DNA from: Deltaproteobacteria bacterium
GTDB taxonomy: Bacteria; Desulfobacterota; BSN033; WVXP01
Assembly (NCBI GenBank): GCA_019308905.1
Contig: JAFDHF010000003.1
Coordinates: forward strand, 74,282 to 138,281
DNA length: 64,000 nucleotides
Reading direction: 5' to 3'
Under the pieces are notes generated by a model, which worked only from the letters and a program-made list of their open reading frames with translations, was not told where the DNA came from and ran no database searches. The position numbers and the translations under genes were made by a program. Shown piece after piece: positions 1-7,982 of this stretch. The stretch's first letter is position 1; each line of letters begins with the position of its first letter.

Positions 1-1
1 C

Positions 2-136
2 ACCATGCAGAAGAGGCGGACAGACAGGGGCTTTGTCCTGGTGGAACTCGAGAAGCTTGGGCAGCTGAGAAACGAGGGAGTGCTCAGCCAGGACGAATTC
101 GAGCGGTGCAAGCAGAAGATTCTGCAGAAGCTCTAA
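2..136 (+). CDS. SHOCT-domain protein, C-terminal part
   Basis: This is the 3' end of a gene that begins before the window. The visible frame ends at TAA 134-136. Its last ~30 residues have the SHOCT pattern: an aliphatic/charged helix (LVELEKLGQLRNEGVL), then S-x-D-E-F-E-x-C-K-x-K-I-L. SHOCT is a short C-terminal module found in many bacterial proteins and thought to mediate oligomerisation. An ATG at position 5 could make this a 43-residue stand-alone protein, but a longer gene is more likely. The function of the whole protein cannot be told. Confidence 0.6.
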   Translation, partial: TMQKRRTDRGFVLVELEKLGQLRNEGVLSQDEFERCKQKILQKL

Positions 137-252
137 AGGGGGGCCGGAGGTCCTGCCCGAGCCGCCCCATCTGTGGGGACCCGGATTTCAACTGTTTTTC
201 TGAACACGATCCAGACCGATCGATCACGCCATCGAACTGGGGAAACGAGGGT

Positions 253-1770
253 ATGGAGAGGAGATACCGGGTTCTTGTCGTCGACGATGATGCCGATGTT
301 CGTGACACCCTCAGTCAGATTCTCACGGAGATGGGGCAGATCGAAGTCGAATGCGTGCAGGATGGGGAGGCGGGATTCGCCCTGGTAGGCAAAAGGCGTT
401 TCGACCTGGTTTTTGTCGACATGTGCCTCCCTGGGATGAGCGGCCTCGAACTGTTGAGGCTCATAAAGGGTCGTGCCCCGGAGCTCGTGGTCGTGATGGT
501 CACGGGATTTCCCTCGGTGGAGAGCGCCATCCAGAGTATGAAGGACGGAGCAGGTGACTTTATCACGAAACCGTTTCGGTTTCAGCAGATCGAACACGTG
601 GTGCATAAGCTCCTTCTCACGCGGCCGGCAGGCGAATCCGAGATTTACAGGGGGGGCATGACCGCCGGTGACCAGAACATCGATACGAAGCTCGGCAGGA
701 AGATCAAGGAGCTCTCGATTCTCTACTCCATCAGTGATTCCATGGGGACTGCAGACTTCGATGTCGACCGCTTCTACGAAAAAATCGTGGACATGGCCTC
801 CACCATAACGGGAGCGGAAAGAACTTCCCTGATGATACTCGATCCTGATGCCAATGAGCTGAGGATCAAAGCCGCCAAAGGCCTGAGCCAGAAGATCGTC
901 GGTTCCGCCCGGGTCCCTCTGGGTACCGGTGTGGCAGGGCGGGTGGTGACGAGTGGGAGGCCGCTCTTTGTGAAGAACAGCGGGTCCTCCTCCCGTGCAG
1001 GAAGGAAGAGCTACAGGACCGGATCCTATGTCTCCATCCCTCTCACCATAAAAGGGGAGACCTTCGGTGTTCTGAACGTAACAGACAAGTGTGACGGGAG
1101 TCACTTCGATGAGGGAGAGGTTCTCCTGCTCCTCACTCTGGTGAAAAGGGCGGCCCTGAATATCGAAAACAGCATGCTCTATGAAGCCCTGTACGACAGT
1201 CTCGTGGACACCCTCCAGTGCCTGGTGGCCACCCTCGAAGCAAAGGACCGTTACACCCACAGGCATTCGGAAAGGGTCACGGATCTTGCTACAGAGGTGG
1301 CCAGGAAGATGGGCTGCCCGCGGGAGGAGATCGAGGGCCTTCGCCTTGCCGGCCTTCTCCACGATATAGGTAAGATAGGTATCCACGATGCGGTGCTGCA
1401 AAAATCCGACGGGCTTACCGAAGAGGAATTCGGTCTCATAAAAACCCACCCGATCATCGGAGAGAATATCATTCGGCCCCTGGCGCTTCTCCCCGTGGAG
1501 ACGGCTGTCGTAAGAAACCACCACGAGCGATGGGACGGAAAGGGTTACCCCGACGGCCTGGCAGGTGGAGATATTCCTCTTCTGGCTCGGATTCTCGCCG
1601 TGGCGGATTCCTATGACGCCATGACATCCGATCGTCCCTACAGGCCGGCCAAGACCCCAGAAGAGGCAGCACGCGAGCTCAAGCGGTGCGCGGGATCGCA
1701 GTTCGACAGAACCGTGGTCGAGGCCTTTCTCCAGATGGACCTATCTAACCCGGCCCATCGAGCAGCGTGA
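253..1770 (+). CDS. Response regulator with REC, GAF and HD-GYP domains (probable c-di-GMP phosphodiesterase)
   Basis: 505 residues from ATG 253, which follows a GA-rich ribosome site; the frame is open further upstream but reads non-conserved sequence. Residues 1-125 form a receiver domain with acidic triad D11-D13, phospho-acceptor D56 and K106. Residues ~160-310 look like a GAF sensor domain. Residues ~330-500 are an HD-GYP domain with H370-D371 in HDIGKIGI and G431-Y432-P433 in KGYPDGL. HD-GYP proteins hydrolyse cyclic di-GMP; the metal-binding HD and the GYP signature are intact, so activity is expected. A cytoplasmic regulator linking a histidine kinase and a GAF ligand to c-di-GMP levels is inferred. 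No cognate kinase is in the window, but a PilZ protein follows directly. Confidence 0.9.
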   Translation: MERRYRVLVVDDDADVRDTLSQILTEMGQIEVECVQDGEAGFALVGKRRFDLVFVDMCLPGMSGLELLRLIKGRAPELVVVMVTGFPSVESAIQSMKDGAGDFITKPFRFQQIEHVVHKLLLTRPAGESEIYRGGMTAGDQNIDTKLGRKIKELSILYSISDSMGTADFDVDRFYEKIVDMASTITGAERTSLMILDPDANELRIKAAKGLSQKIVGSARVPLGTGVAGRVVTSGRPLFVKNSGSSSRAGRKSYRTGSYVSIPLTIKGETFGVLNVTDKCDGSHFDEGEVLLLLTLVKRAALNIENSMLYEALYDSLVDTLQCLVATLEAKDRYTHRHSERVTDLATEVARKMGCPREEIEGLRLAGLLHDIGKIGIHDAVLQKSDGLTEEEFGLIKTHPIIGENIIRPLALLPVETAVVRNHHERWDGKGYPDGLAGGDIPLLARILAVADSYDAMTSDRPYRPAKTPEEAARELKRCAGSQFDRTVVEAFLQMDLSNPAHRAA

Positions 1771-1891
1771 GGACCCGGCGCCGAGCGGCATCCTGGCACG
1801 GCATATGCATTAGGGCTCGGAGATAGGGCGGTTTTTCACCGTGGGCTGCCGGGTCTCGGTGATCAATCCTGCACAGAAGGGGGCAGTATTG

Positions 1892-2713
1892 GTGAGGAGA
1901 CTCGAGAAGGGACAGCGGATTGCCTTGAGAGTGGCCACAGGTGTGGAAGAGAGGCAGTATCCGTGCGTAGTCCGGTCATTCGATCGCGCAAGGGGGCTCA
2001 TCTCACTGGAGGTCGAGGATGGGGCCGGCGCCGAGGCGGTTCTTGTTTCCGGCAGGGAAGCGACCATCGTGGGGAGGACAGCCTATTCGGATCTCGATCT
2101 GCCCTGTGTGCTGACAGGAGAGGGCCGTTTTCCGATCCTTGTCTGCCGGGGCGTGGATCGGAGAGACCATTTGAGGGTCAGTGCCTTTCTCCGGCTGAAG
2201 TACCGGCCCGTGGAGAGGGCCGTCTACGAGGCCGATCCAGACGGGGTTCTCCTGAGGATTCAGGAAGAGATGGGGACCAGCGAAAGTCCCTCCGAGGGAC
2301 TCGTGGTGGATATGGATGGTGACCTCCTGAACCCCAGGCTCGCATCCTTTCTGGAGGAGATGGACAGGAAACTGGACCGGATTCTCTCCCTCCTCGACCG
2401 CGAGAAGGAAGCACTTTTCAGGCAGGCCACCACGGTCAACATCAGCGGGTCTGGGCTCCGGTTTGTAAACCAGGAGAGAATCGACGCGAAAACCCTCCTG
2501 GCAATGCGGCTCCTGCTGCCCTTTACTCCGCCGGTTGCAGTGGTCTTCCTGGGCGAGGTGAAGAGGGTCCGGGCTAAGGGGCAGGGGGAGTTCGAAACAG
2601 CGGTAAAGTTCGTTGCAATAGATGAAGCGGACCAGGAAAAGATTGTCCACTATGCCTTCAAGCGGATGAGAGAATCGATTCGCAACCAGAAGAAAAGGGG
2701 AATGGAAGAATGA
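1892..2713 (+). CDS. PilZ-domain protein with YcgR-like N-terminal domain
   Basis: About 273 residues. GTG 1892 (or TTG 1889) is chosen because AGAAGGGGG lies just upstream; the frame is open back to GTG 1841. The N-terminal ~100 residues resemble the PilZN/YcgR flagellar-brake domain. Then comes an arginine-rich RRDHLR stretch and a C-terminal PilZ barrel with the NxSxxG signature (TTVNISGSGLRF). The arginine motif and NxSxxG are the c-di-GMP contacts in PilZ domains. Between them is a charged helical insert (EEMDRKLDRILSLLDREKE). It lies 120 bp after the HD-GYP gene, which fits a c-di-GMP effector beside its turnover enzyme. The downstream target is unknown. Confidence 0.8.
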   Translation: MRRLEKGQRIALRVATGVEERQYPCVVRSFDRARGLISLEVEDGAGAEAVLVSGREATIVGRTAYSDLDLPCVLTGEGRFPILVCRGVDRRDHLRVSAFLRLKYRPVERAVYEADPDGVLLRIQEEMGTSESPSEGLVVDMDGDLLNPRLASFLEEMDRKLDRILSLLDREKEALFRQATTVNISGSGLRFVNQERIDAKTLLAMRLLLPFTPPVAVVFLGEVKRVRAKGQGEFETAVKFVAIDEADQEKIVHYAFKRMRESIRNQKKRGMEE

Positions 2714-2718
2714 ATGGG

Positions 2719-2748
2719 CCCTCTCGCAAGATCTCCGGGCCGAGAGGG
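2719..2748. terminator. Hairpin between convergent genes
   Basis: An 8-bp stem CCCTCTCG/CGAGAGGG with a 14-nt loop lies between the PilZ gene stop (2713) and the cpoB stop (2754). There is no long U tract on either strand, so it is a weak or Rho-assisted bidirectional terminator candidate. Confidence 0.4.
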
Positions 2749-2753
2749 ACCTT

Positions 2754-3494
2754 CTACTCCAGTTCGTCGAGTCGAGTCTTGGCCTTTGCGGCTGCATCGC
2801 TGAAGGGGTAGTTGTCCATCACACGGGTGAGGAATTCCCGTGCCTTCTGGGGATTCTTCAGGTGCCCGTATGAAACCCCGATCTTGTACAGGGCATCGGC
2901 GACCTTGTTGCCGAGAGGGTAGCGGTCGACAAGCTTGAGCCAGGCGGAGACGGCTCTTTCAAAATCCTCGTTGCCGTAATAGCATTCACCGATCCAGTAG
3001 AGGGCGTTGTCGGCCAGATCGCTTGATGGAAAGGCTGCCAGAAACTCCTCGAATCGAGAGATGGCTTCTCGATATTCCCCGCGTGAATAGGCTTTGAAAG
3101 CCTCCTGGTAGAGCTTACGCTCGTCAGGGGGCGACGGTCCAGTGGAGGCTGATTTTCCCTTGGCCTTAGCGGCTGCCGGAGCCGGTGGGCTGGTCTTGCT
3201 CGGAGGAGGCAGGGTGGCCGAGGTCCGGAGAGCGGCTCGCAGCGATGCGACTTCCCTTTCCAGGGCTTCCACCCTGCGGCTGTTCTCCACGATGCGGTCG
3301 TCCACGTCCTCGTATCGCTTGTTGAGAGAGACTATGAGAGTTCTCAGGGTTTCCTGCGAAATCTCCTGGCCGGAGGTATCAGCAGAGGCCGGAGGCAGAG
3401 CCGGTTTCCTGGCGCTACAACCGGCAAGCACTGCCATCAAGAGATAGACTGGTAAGCGGAAGCGGAAATGACGCGTCAGGATTCCCGTAGGCAT
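2754..3494 (-). CDS. ybgF: Tol-Pal system protein CpoB/YbgF (lipoprotein form)
   Basis: 246 residues with a good GAGGAG ribosome site before ATG 3494. A signal peptide ends in lipobox LAGC with the cysteine at about residue 26; E. coli CpoB is periplasmic rather than lipid-anchored. Residues ~45-100 form a coiled coil, followed by an Ala/Pro/Lys linker and then three TPR-like repeats (residues ~125-246) including the LYWIGECYYG and ALYKIGVSYG motifs. CpoB works with the Tol-Pal envelope-constriction machinery and peptidoglycan synthases. tolB and pal are not adjacent, but TolQ/TolR-like genes occur at 39.8-40.9 kb. A promoter is seen just upstream. Confidence 0.85.
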   Translation of the reverse strand: MPTGILTRHFRFRLPVYLLMAVLAGCSARKPALPPASADTSGQEISQETLRTLIVSLNKRYEDVDDRIVENSRRVEALEREVASLRAALRTSATLPPPSKTSPPAPAAAKAKGKSASTGPSPPDERKLYQEAFKAYSRGEYREAISRFEEFLAAFPSSDLADNALYWIGECYYGNEDFERAVSAWLKLVDRYPLGNKVADALYKIGVSYGHLKNPQKAREFLTRVMDNYPFSDAAAKAKTRLDELE

Positions 3495-3539
3495 CTATGT
3501 CTCCTCTCATCCGGAGTGAAGCTTGATCCGATTTATTGA

Positions 3540-3568
3540 CTTATATCAGGTAGTTCGGTTTTGATCAA
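3540..3568 (-). promoter_or_regulatory. Sigma70-like promoter for ybgF
   Basis: Reading leftwards on the minus strand: TTGATC (3568-3563), a 17-bp spacer, then TATAAG (3545-3540), ~45 bp before the ybgF start codon. Spacing and hexamers are close to consensus. The -35 end abuts a decayed repeat fragment. Confidence 0.65.
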
Positions 3569-3584
3569 GAAAAATTTGCCTGGA

Positions 3585-3650
3585 GCCCGACGTTTGAAGA
3601 ACAACCTTGTCCAAGCGCGACATTGCGGGAGCGGCGGGATACCCATCGCT
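3585..3650 (-). repeat. Decayed fragment of the dispersed MITE-like element (3' part)
   Basis: On the minus strand this reads GATGGGTATCCCGCCGCTC, CGCAATGTCGC, then AAGGTTGTTCTTCAAA. It matches the right-hand part of the intact elements (GATGGGTACCCCACCGCT, CGCAATGTCGC, AAGGTGTTCTCCAAA). It has no recognisable left half or tandem array. Confidence 0.6.
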
Positions 3651-3663
3651 CGGCGGACCCTCA

Positions 3664-4962
3664 ATGAGTCCTGATAAGGCGTTCAAGGGTATGCGAGTGA
3701 GACTACAGGTCTTGGCTCTGGCAGGGCTGCTTATCCAGCTCGGGTGTGCTTCCGGGGGTGGGGTTTGGGGCCGGGGTAAGGCGCGTCCTTCCCGGGAGGC
3801 CGAGTCGAAGGCGCGTCCAGTACCCCTTGAGATGGGAATCAACGAGTTGGCCCGGGGGATGCTGGAATGCCTCGGACCGGAAGAGAAGCCTAAGGTAGCG
3901 GTGGTGGACCTGCTGGGACCTCGGGGAAACCACAGCGAGTTGGGGGCCTTCATTTCGGAGAAACTCATTACGAGGCTCTTCCTCTCCGGGAGATTCGAAA
4001 AGGTCCTGGAGAGAAGGCTCCTGAACCATTTGATCGCGCAGGAGCGCATCGAGATGGAGGCATACTTCGACCAGGATACGGTCGGACCGGCATGCGAAAA
4101 GATCGGAGTCGATGCCATAGTGATGGGTGTCATCACGGACCGGGGTCCAACGGTTGACGTGAACGCGAGACTCATCGACACAAGGGGTGAGATCCTCGGC
4201 GTGGCTGAGGTTCAGATCGAGAAGGATCCAACGGTCGGCCGCATGCTTCAGGCGGTGGAGAAAGCCACCCTCACTGTGATTGTCGATCCCCCCGCCGGAG
4301 CGGCTCTTGTGGCCCTGGACGGGAAGGTGATTAGGAGCGCAAACGGCATTGCCCTGTTCAGGTCGGTTCCCCAGGGTAACCGGAATCTGTCCGTTACGGC
4401 GAAGGGGTACGAACCTGTCCAGGAGAGCATCTATCTCAACGGCGACAGAACCGTCAAGGTCCATCTTGTTCCAAAGAGGGTTACCGTCACCCTCAGGGTG
4501 GATCCCCCGGGAGCACAGATCGTCTTCGATGGTGAAGCCAAGGGTGAGGCCTCCCAAGGGGTGATGATTCTGAAAGACGTTCCCGCCGGAAGGCACGCTG
4601 TCCTCGTCACGTCAGAGGGACGGATCCCGGAGATGAGGGAGATGGAATTCCACAAGGATACGACCATCTCCATCCGCCTCCTCTCTCCTTCTCCGTCAGT
4701 TGGGAGAGGCGTCCCCAAAGCCGACGCCGCAGGTGAAAATATGCGACAGGTGGCTCCGAGATCCAAAGAGCCTGGGAAGCGACGCACCGGCACCGGTATC
4801 TGGGAAGTGGAGGACGACGAAGGCAACCGGTCGACCCTCTATCAGGTGGGTGGGGGCGAGGCTGATGCGGAAGCAGAGAAGGACGGGCGGGACAGGCGCG
4901 ACAGGGTCCAGGAGATGTTGAGGAACCTGGACGTGATCATAGATGGCCGGCGGGGATACTAG
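3664..4962 (+). CDS. Lipoprotein with FlgO/CsgG-like domain and PEGA repeats
   Basis: 432 residues from ATG 3664; ATG 3691 is an alternative, and upstream codons fall in a decayed repeat. A signal peptide with a cysteine lipobox (LLIQLGC) shows outer-envelope lipidation. The next ~150 residues resemble FlgO/CsgG-type domains (KVAVVDLLGP, the FISEKLITRLFLSGRFEKVLER pattern, and 'GVDAIVMGVI'). Two PEGA-like modules follow (TVIVDPPAGAALVALDGK and TLRVDPPGAQIVFDGE), then a charged C-terminal tail. FlgO-like proteins act in outer-membrane assembly or flagellar rod/ring stabilisation. PEGA modules are surface beta-domains of unclear role. It is a monocistronic gene convergent with folE2. The exact role is unknown. 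Confidence 0.75.
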   Translation: MSPDKAFKGMRVRLQVLALAGLLIQLGCASGGGVWGRGKARPSREAESKARPVPLEMGINELARGMLECLGPEEKPKVAVVDLLGPRGNHSELGAFISEKLITRLFLSGRFEKVLERRLLNHLIAQERIEMEAYFDQDTVGPACEKIGVDAIVMGVITDRGPTVDVNARLIDTRGEILGVAEVQIEKDPTVGRMLQAVEKATLTVIVDPPAGAALVALDGKVIRSANGIALFRSVPQGNRNLSVTAKGYEPVQESIYLNGDRTVKVHLVPKRVTVTLRVDPPGAQIVFDGEAKGEASQGVMILKDVPAGRHAVLVTSEGRIPEMREMEFHKDTTISIRLLSPSPSVGRGVPKADAAGENMRQVAPRSKEPGKRRTGTGIWEVEDDEGNRSTLYQVGGGEADAEAEKDGRDRRDRVQEMLRNLDVIIDGRRGY

Positions 4963-4966
4963 GCTC

Positions 4967-5752
4967 TCAGACTTTCTCCCGCTCGATATAGGCATAGGCG
5001 TTATGGTTGTGAATGGACTCGAAATTCTCCGATTCCACGGTGAACCAAGTGATGTTGGGGTCCACACTGAGCCTCGAGGCCACTTCGCGTACGACGTCCT
5101 CGACGAACATGGGGTTCTGATAGGCCCGCTCGGTCACGAGTTTCTCATCCGGGCGTTTCAGGATGGAGAAGACATCGCAGCTTGCGCACCCTTCAATGAG
5201 TTGGATAATGTCTTCGATCCAGATGAATTTCTTGAACCGGACCTGCACAGTAACAACGCTGCGCTGGTTGTGGGCACCAAAATCGCTTATCTCTTTTGAA
5301 CAGGGGCAGACGGTTGTGAGGGGCACGGTGATGCCTAGATAGAAATCCTCCTTCTCGTTGCTTGAGCCGCAGAAGCGGCAGACATACTCCATGAGGCCCT
5401 TTGCCCCGCTCACGGGCGCTTTCTTTTCTATGAAATAGGGAAACTCCACCTCCAGGTGAGCGCTTCTGGCGTTGAGCCTCCGCTTCATCTCGCTGAGAAT
5501 CTTTGAGAAGGTCTTTATGGCGATTTCACCCCTGTACCTGTTGAGAATTTCCACGAACCGGCTCATGTGGGTTCCCCTGAACCGATGGGGGAGATCGACA
5601 TACATGTTGACATTAGCCACGGTATGCTGAAGCCCATTGGCCTTGTCGAGTACGATTATGGGATACCGGATGCCCTTTACACCGACCTTGTTGATCTCTT
5701 GATTTCGGTAGTCTCGCTCGTTCTGGATATCAATCATGACGGCTATCCCCAT
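4967..5752 (-). CDS. folE2: GTP cyclohydrolase FolE2 (type IB)
   Basis: 261 residues. It converts GTP to 7,8-dihydroneopterin triphosphate, the entry to folate and queuosine. FolE2 hallmarks are present: N-terminal 'DIQNERDYRNQEINKVGVKG', the motif PLTTVCPCSKEISDFGAHNQR with the metal-binding cysteine, and C-terminal ESIHNHNAYAY. FolE2 tolerates metals other than zinc and often replaces FolE under zinc limitation or in anaerobes. Its start overlaps the end of queD by 23 bp, so the two are co-translated, and the pairing points to 7-deazaguanine (queuosine) synthesis. Confidence 0.92.
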   Translation of the reverse strand: MGIAVMIDIQNERDYRNQEINKVGVKGIRYPIIVLDKANGLQHTVANVNMYVDLPHRFRGTHMSRFVEILNRYRGEIAIKTFSKILSEMKRRLNARSAHLEVEFPYFIEKKAPVSGAKGLMEYVCRFCGSSNEKEDFYLGITVPLTTVCPCSKEISDFGAHNQRSVVTVQVRFKKFIWIEDIIQLIEGCASCDVFSILKRPDEKLVTERAYQNPMFVEDVVREVASRLSVDPNITWFTVESENFESIHNHNAYAYIEREKV

Positions 5753-6113
5753 AATACGAAGCGCATGCAGTCTCGGATTCCCAGACGGTCACTCTGTTCA
5801 GATCGACCCTGTACTTGTCCGCGATTGGTTTGACCCGGTCGAAGATATATCTGGCAATGTTCTCGGAAGACGGGTTGATCTGGAGGAAATAGGGAAGCTC
5901 GTTCAGGTACTTGTGGTCGAGCCCTTCGAGGACCGTGCGGGTGGACTCCTTGAGAACCCTGAAGTCGAGAACCATCCCTCCTTCTCTCAGCCTATGGGAC
6001 GAGACTGCCACCTCCACTTTCCAGTTGTGACCGTGAAGGGCCTCACAGCTTCCTTCATAGTCCCGGAGATAGTGGGCCGCAGAAAAGTGATCCTCGATTT
6101 TGATTTCATACAT
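5730..6113 (-). CDS. queD: 6-carboxy-5,6,7,8-tetrahydropterin synthase (QueD/PTPS family)
   Basis: 127 residues, normal for QueD. It converts dihydroneopterin triphosphate to 6-carboxytetrahydropterin in the preQ0/queuosine pathway. Zinc ligands are seen in FSAAHYL (His) and LHGHNW (two His), and the C-terminal WESETACASY motif matches the family. It is the first gene of the folE2 pair and overlaps it. The QueD assignment over biopterin-type PTPS is inferred from length and from the FolE2 partner. queE and queC are not in the window. Confidence 0.9.
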   Translation of the reverse strand: MYEIKIEDHFSAAHYLRDYEGSCEALHGHNWKVEVAVSSHRLREGGMVLDFRVLKESTRTVLEGLDHKYLNELPYFLQINPSSENIARYIFDRVKPIADKYRVDLNRVTVWESETACASYYGDSRHD

Positions 6114-6215
6114 GACCGGTCCTCTACAAAAAGCCCCCGGGCCGACCGAGGAATCCGAATCAATGATATGACAGAGCTGCCCGGATTGTCAACAGGGTGG
6201 CCTTTTCTCCAAACC

Positions 6216-6243
6216 TTGACCGTGCCGTGTAGGTTGCTATAAT
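6216..6243 (+). promoter_or_regulatory. Strong sigma70-like promoter for xseA
   Basis: TTGACC (6216-6221), a 16-bp spacer and a perfect TATAAT (6238-6243) lie ~35 bp upstream of the xseA ATG at 6278. The predicted start of transcription is near 6250. Confidence 0.8.
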
Positions 6244-6277
6244 TGAGGACCGACGAGCGGTCCGACAGGAGCGACCG

Positions 6278-7666
6278 ATGGCCTTTGTTCCTCGCCCGAT
6301 CTATACGGTGAGCGCCCTTACTGCGGAGATTACAGATATCCTGGAATCCAACTTCGACGAGATCTGGGTTGAGGGGGAGGTTTCCAATCTCCGTGTACCC
6401 CCCTCCGGGCACTTCTATTTCACCCTGAAAGACGAATCGAGCCAGATCCAGACGGTGATCTTCAGGTCTCAGGCGAGGAGCCTCCATTTTGAACCGGAGG
6501 ATGGTCTCAGAGTCATTTGTCGGGGAAGGGTGAGCGTCTATGCCCAGAGGGGACAATACCAACTGATCGCGGATTTGATAGAGATCCGGGGTGTGGGAGC
6601 CCTCCAACTTGCCTTTGAGAAGCTGAAGCGCCGCCTTGAGGCAGAGGGCCTCTTCGACCGTGCCAGGAAGAAGCCTCTTCCCTTCCTCCCAAACAAGATC
6701 GGGATTGTCACATCGCCGACAGGAGCGGTGATTCGGGACATGCTCACTGTGTTGAAGCGGCGATGGGAGAACGTGAGTGTCCTGATCTACCCCGTGAGAG
6801 TCCAGGGAGATGGGGCCTCCGAGGAGATAGCCAGAGGCATCGGATACCTCGACGAGCGCACAGATGTGGACGTGATCGTCGTGGCCCGGGGTGGAGGGTC
6901 TCTGGAGGACCTCTCGGCCTTTAATGAGGAGATCGTCGCCAGGGCGGTCCAAAAGGCGGAAAAGCCGGTCCTGTCGGCCGTGGGACACGAGGTGGATTTC
7001 ACCATCTGTGACTTTGTAGCCGACCTCAGGGCGCCGACCCCCTCGGCTGCGGCGGAGCTGGTGGTAAGAAACAAGGCCGAGCTTGTCTTTCGTATACAGA
7101 ATCTGCGTGAGAGGCTCATCAGAGGGGTGGAAAAGGTTTTGAGAAGAAGGCGTGATGAGTGGACCAGGATGCAGAGGCGGCTGAAAGACCCCAGGAGAAG
7201 GCTTGCAGAACTGCGGTTGAGGGCGGATGACAGGGTGGGCAGGCTTGCGGGCCTCATGGGGAGGATGCTGGATGAAAGACGGCTGCGCCTCGAGAGCCTT
7301 GTGAAAAACCTGCTGTACCGATCTCCGCGGCAGAAGGTGGACCGTCTCCGCGACTCCTTGCGCCAGAGGGCAGAGCGGCTGGACAGCGCTGCCACCGATT
7401 TCCTGAGCAAGAAGAGACGGGTTTTGGAGAGGTCTATGGACCGGTTGGAAGCGATGAGTCCTCTGAGAATCCTGAGGCGGGGCTACAGTATTGTCCGGAG
7501 GATCCCTTCCATGGAGATCGTCAGGGACTCGAGGGCCGTCAGGCGGGGTGAGGGGGTCGATGTCAGGCTCCATCAGGGACGGCTGATATGCCGCGTGGAG
7601 GAGACAAAGGGGGAGTCTGGCCGACGAAGTCCGGTGGTCCTGCGGCTTGACGGTGCGGGGGAATAG
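6278..7666 (+). CDS. xseA: Exodeoxyribonuclease VII large subunit
   Basis: 462 residues, full length. It is the catalytic subunit of ExoVII, which degrades single-stranded DNA from both ends. The N-terminal OB-fold (TVSALTAEITDILESNFDEIWVEGE, FTLKD) is followed by the catalytic core with KIGIVTSPTGAVIRD, VIVVARGGGSLEDL.FNEE and HEVDFTICDFVADLRAPTPSAAAE. The C-terminal half is a long coiled coil rich in Arg and Glu, ending in the typical 'ILRRGYSIVRR' motif. Its 3' end carries the promoter for xseB, so xseA and the downstream genes can be transcribed independently. Confidence 0.96.
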   Translation: MAFVPRPIYTVSALTAEITDILESNFDEIWVEGEVSNLRVPPSGHFYFTLKDESSQIQTVIFRSQARSLHFEPEDGLRVICRGRVSVYAQRGQYQLIADLIEIRGVGALQLAFEKLKRRLEAEGLFDRARKKPLPFLPNKIGIVTSPTGAVIRDMLTVLKRRWENVSVLIYPVRVQGDGASEEIARGIGYLDERTDVDVIVVARGGGSLEDLSAFNEEIVARAVQKAEKPVLSAVGHEVDFTICDFVADLRAPTPSAAAELVVRNKAELVFRIQNLRERLIRGVEKVLRRRRDEWTRMQRRLKDPRRRLAELRLRADDRVGRLAGLMGRMLDERRLRLESLVKNLLYRSPRQKVDRLRDSLRQRAERLDSAATDFLSKKRRVLERSMDRLEAMSPLRILRRGYSIVRRIPSMEIVRDSRAVRRGEGVDVRLHQGRLICRVEETKGESGRRSPVVLRLDGAGE

Positions 7667-7674
7667 GGTATAAT
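7647..7674 (+). promoter_or_regulatory. Strong sigma70-like promoter for xseB-ispA-dxs-tlyA
   Basis: TTGACG (7647-7652), a 16-bp spacer and a perfect TATAAT (7669-7674). The -35 lies inside the last codons of xseA and the -10 just beyond its stop. It has the same architecture as the xseA promoter (TTGAC-[CG], 16 bp, TATAAT). Confidence 0.8.
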
Positions 7675-7714
7675 ACGGAACGTTTGGGGTCGTAAGGGGG
7701 AGAAAAAGCATCCT

Positions 7715-7969
7715 ATGGCGGGAGAAAAGTTCGAAAAGGCGCTCGATCGTCTGGAAGGCATCGTTTCCAGGCTTGAGAGCGGAGATTTGGACCTGGAAGA
7801 ATCGCTCAAGCTGTTTGAGGAGGGCATACGTCTCTCCCATTTCTGCAGTGAGAAGCTCGATGAGGCCGAACGGAGGGTCGAGATCCTCCTCAGGAACAGG
7901 GAGGGCGTCCTCGAACCTCAGCCCTTTGAACTAGAGCAGGGGCCGGAGGGGCAAGGGGAAGACCTCTGA
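7715..7969 (+). CDS. xseB: Exodeoxyribonuclease VII small subunit
   Basis: 84 residues, typical of XseB. It is an antiparallel helical hairpin with the family signature FEKALDRLEGIVSRLESGDLDLEESLKLFEEG. Several copies wrap around XseA and are needed for ExoVII function. A start at ATG 7715 follows an AAGGGGGAGA ribosome site. It begins the operon with ispA and dxs, the usual arrangement in many Proteobacteria. Confidence 0.95.
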   Translation: MAGEKFEKALDRLEGIVSRLESGDLDLEESLKLFEEGIRLSHFCSEKLDEAERRVEILLRNREGVLEPQPFELEQGPEGQGEDL

Positions 7970-7982
7970 GTCAGGGGTTTCT

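Noticed and set aside
133-1524. Long open frame antisense to the HD-GYP gene
   Set aside because: It is a shadow of a strongly conserved coding frame in GC-rich DNA, with no recognisable domain.
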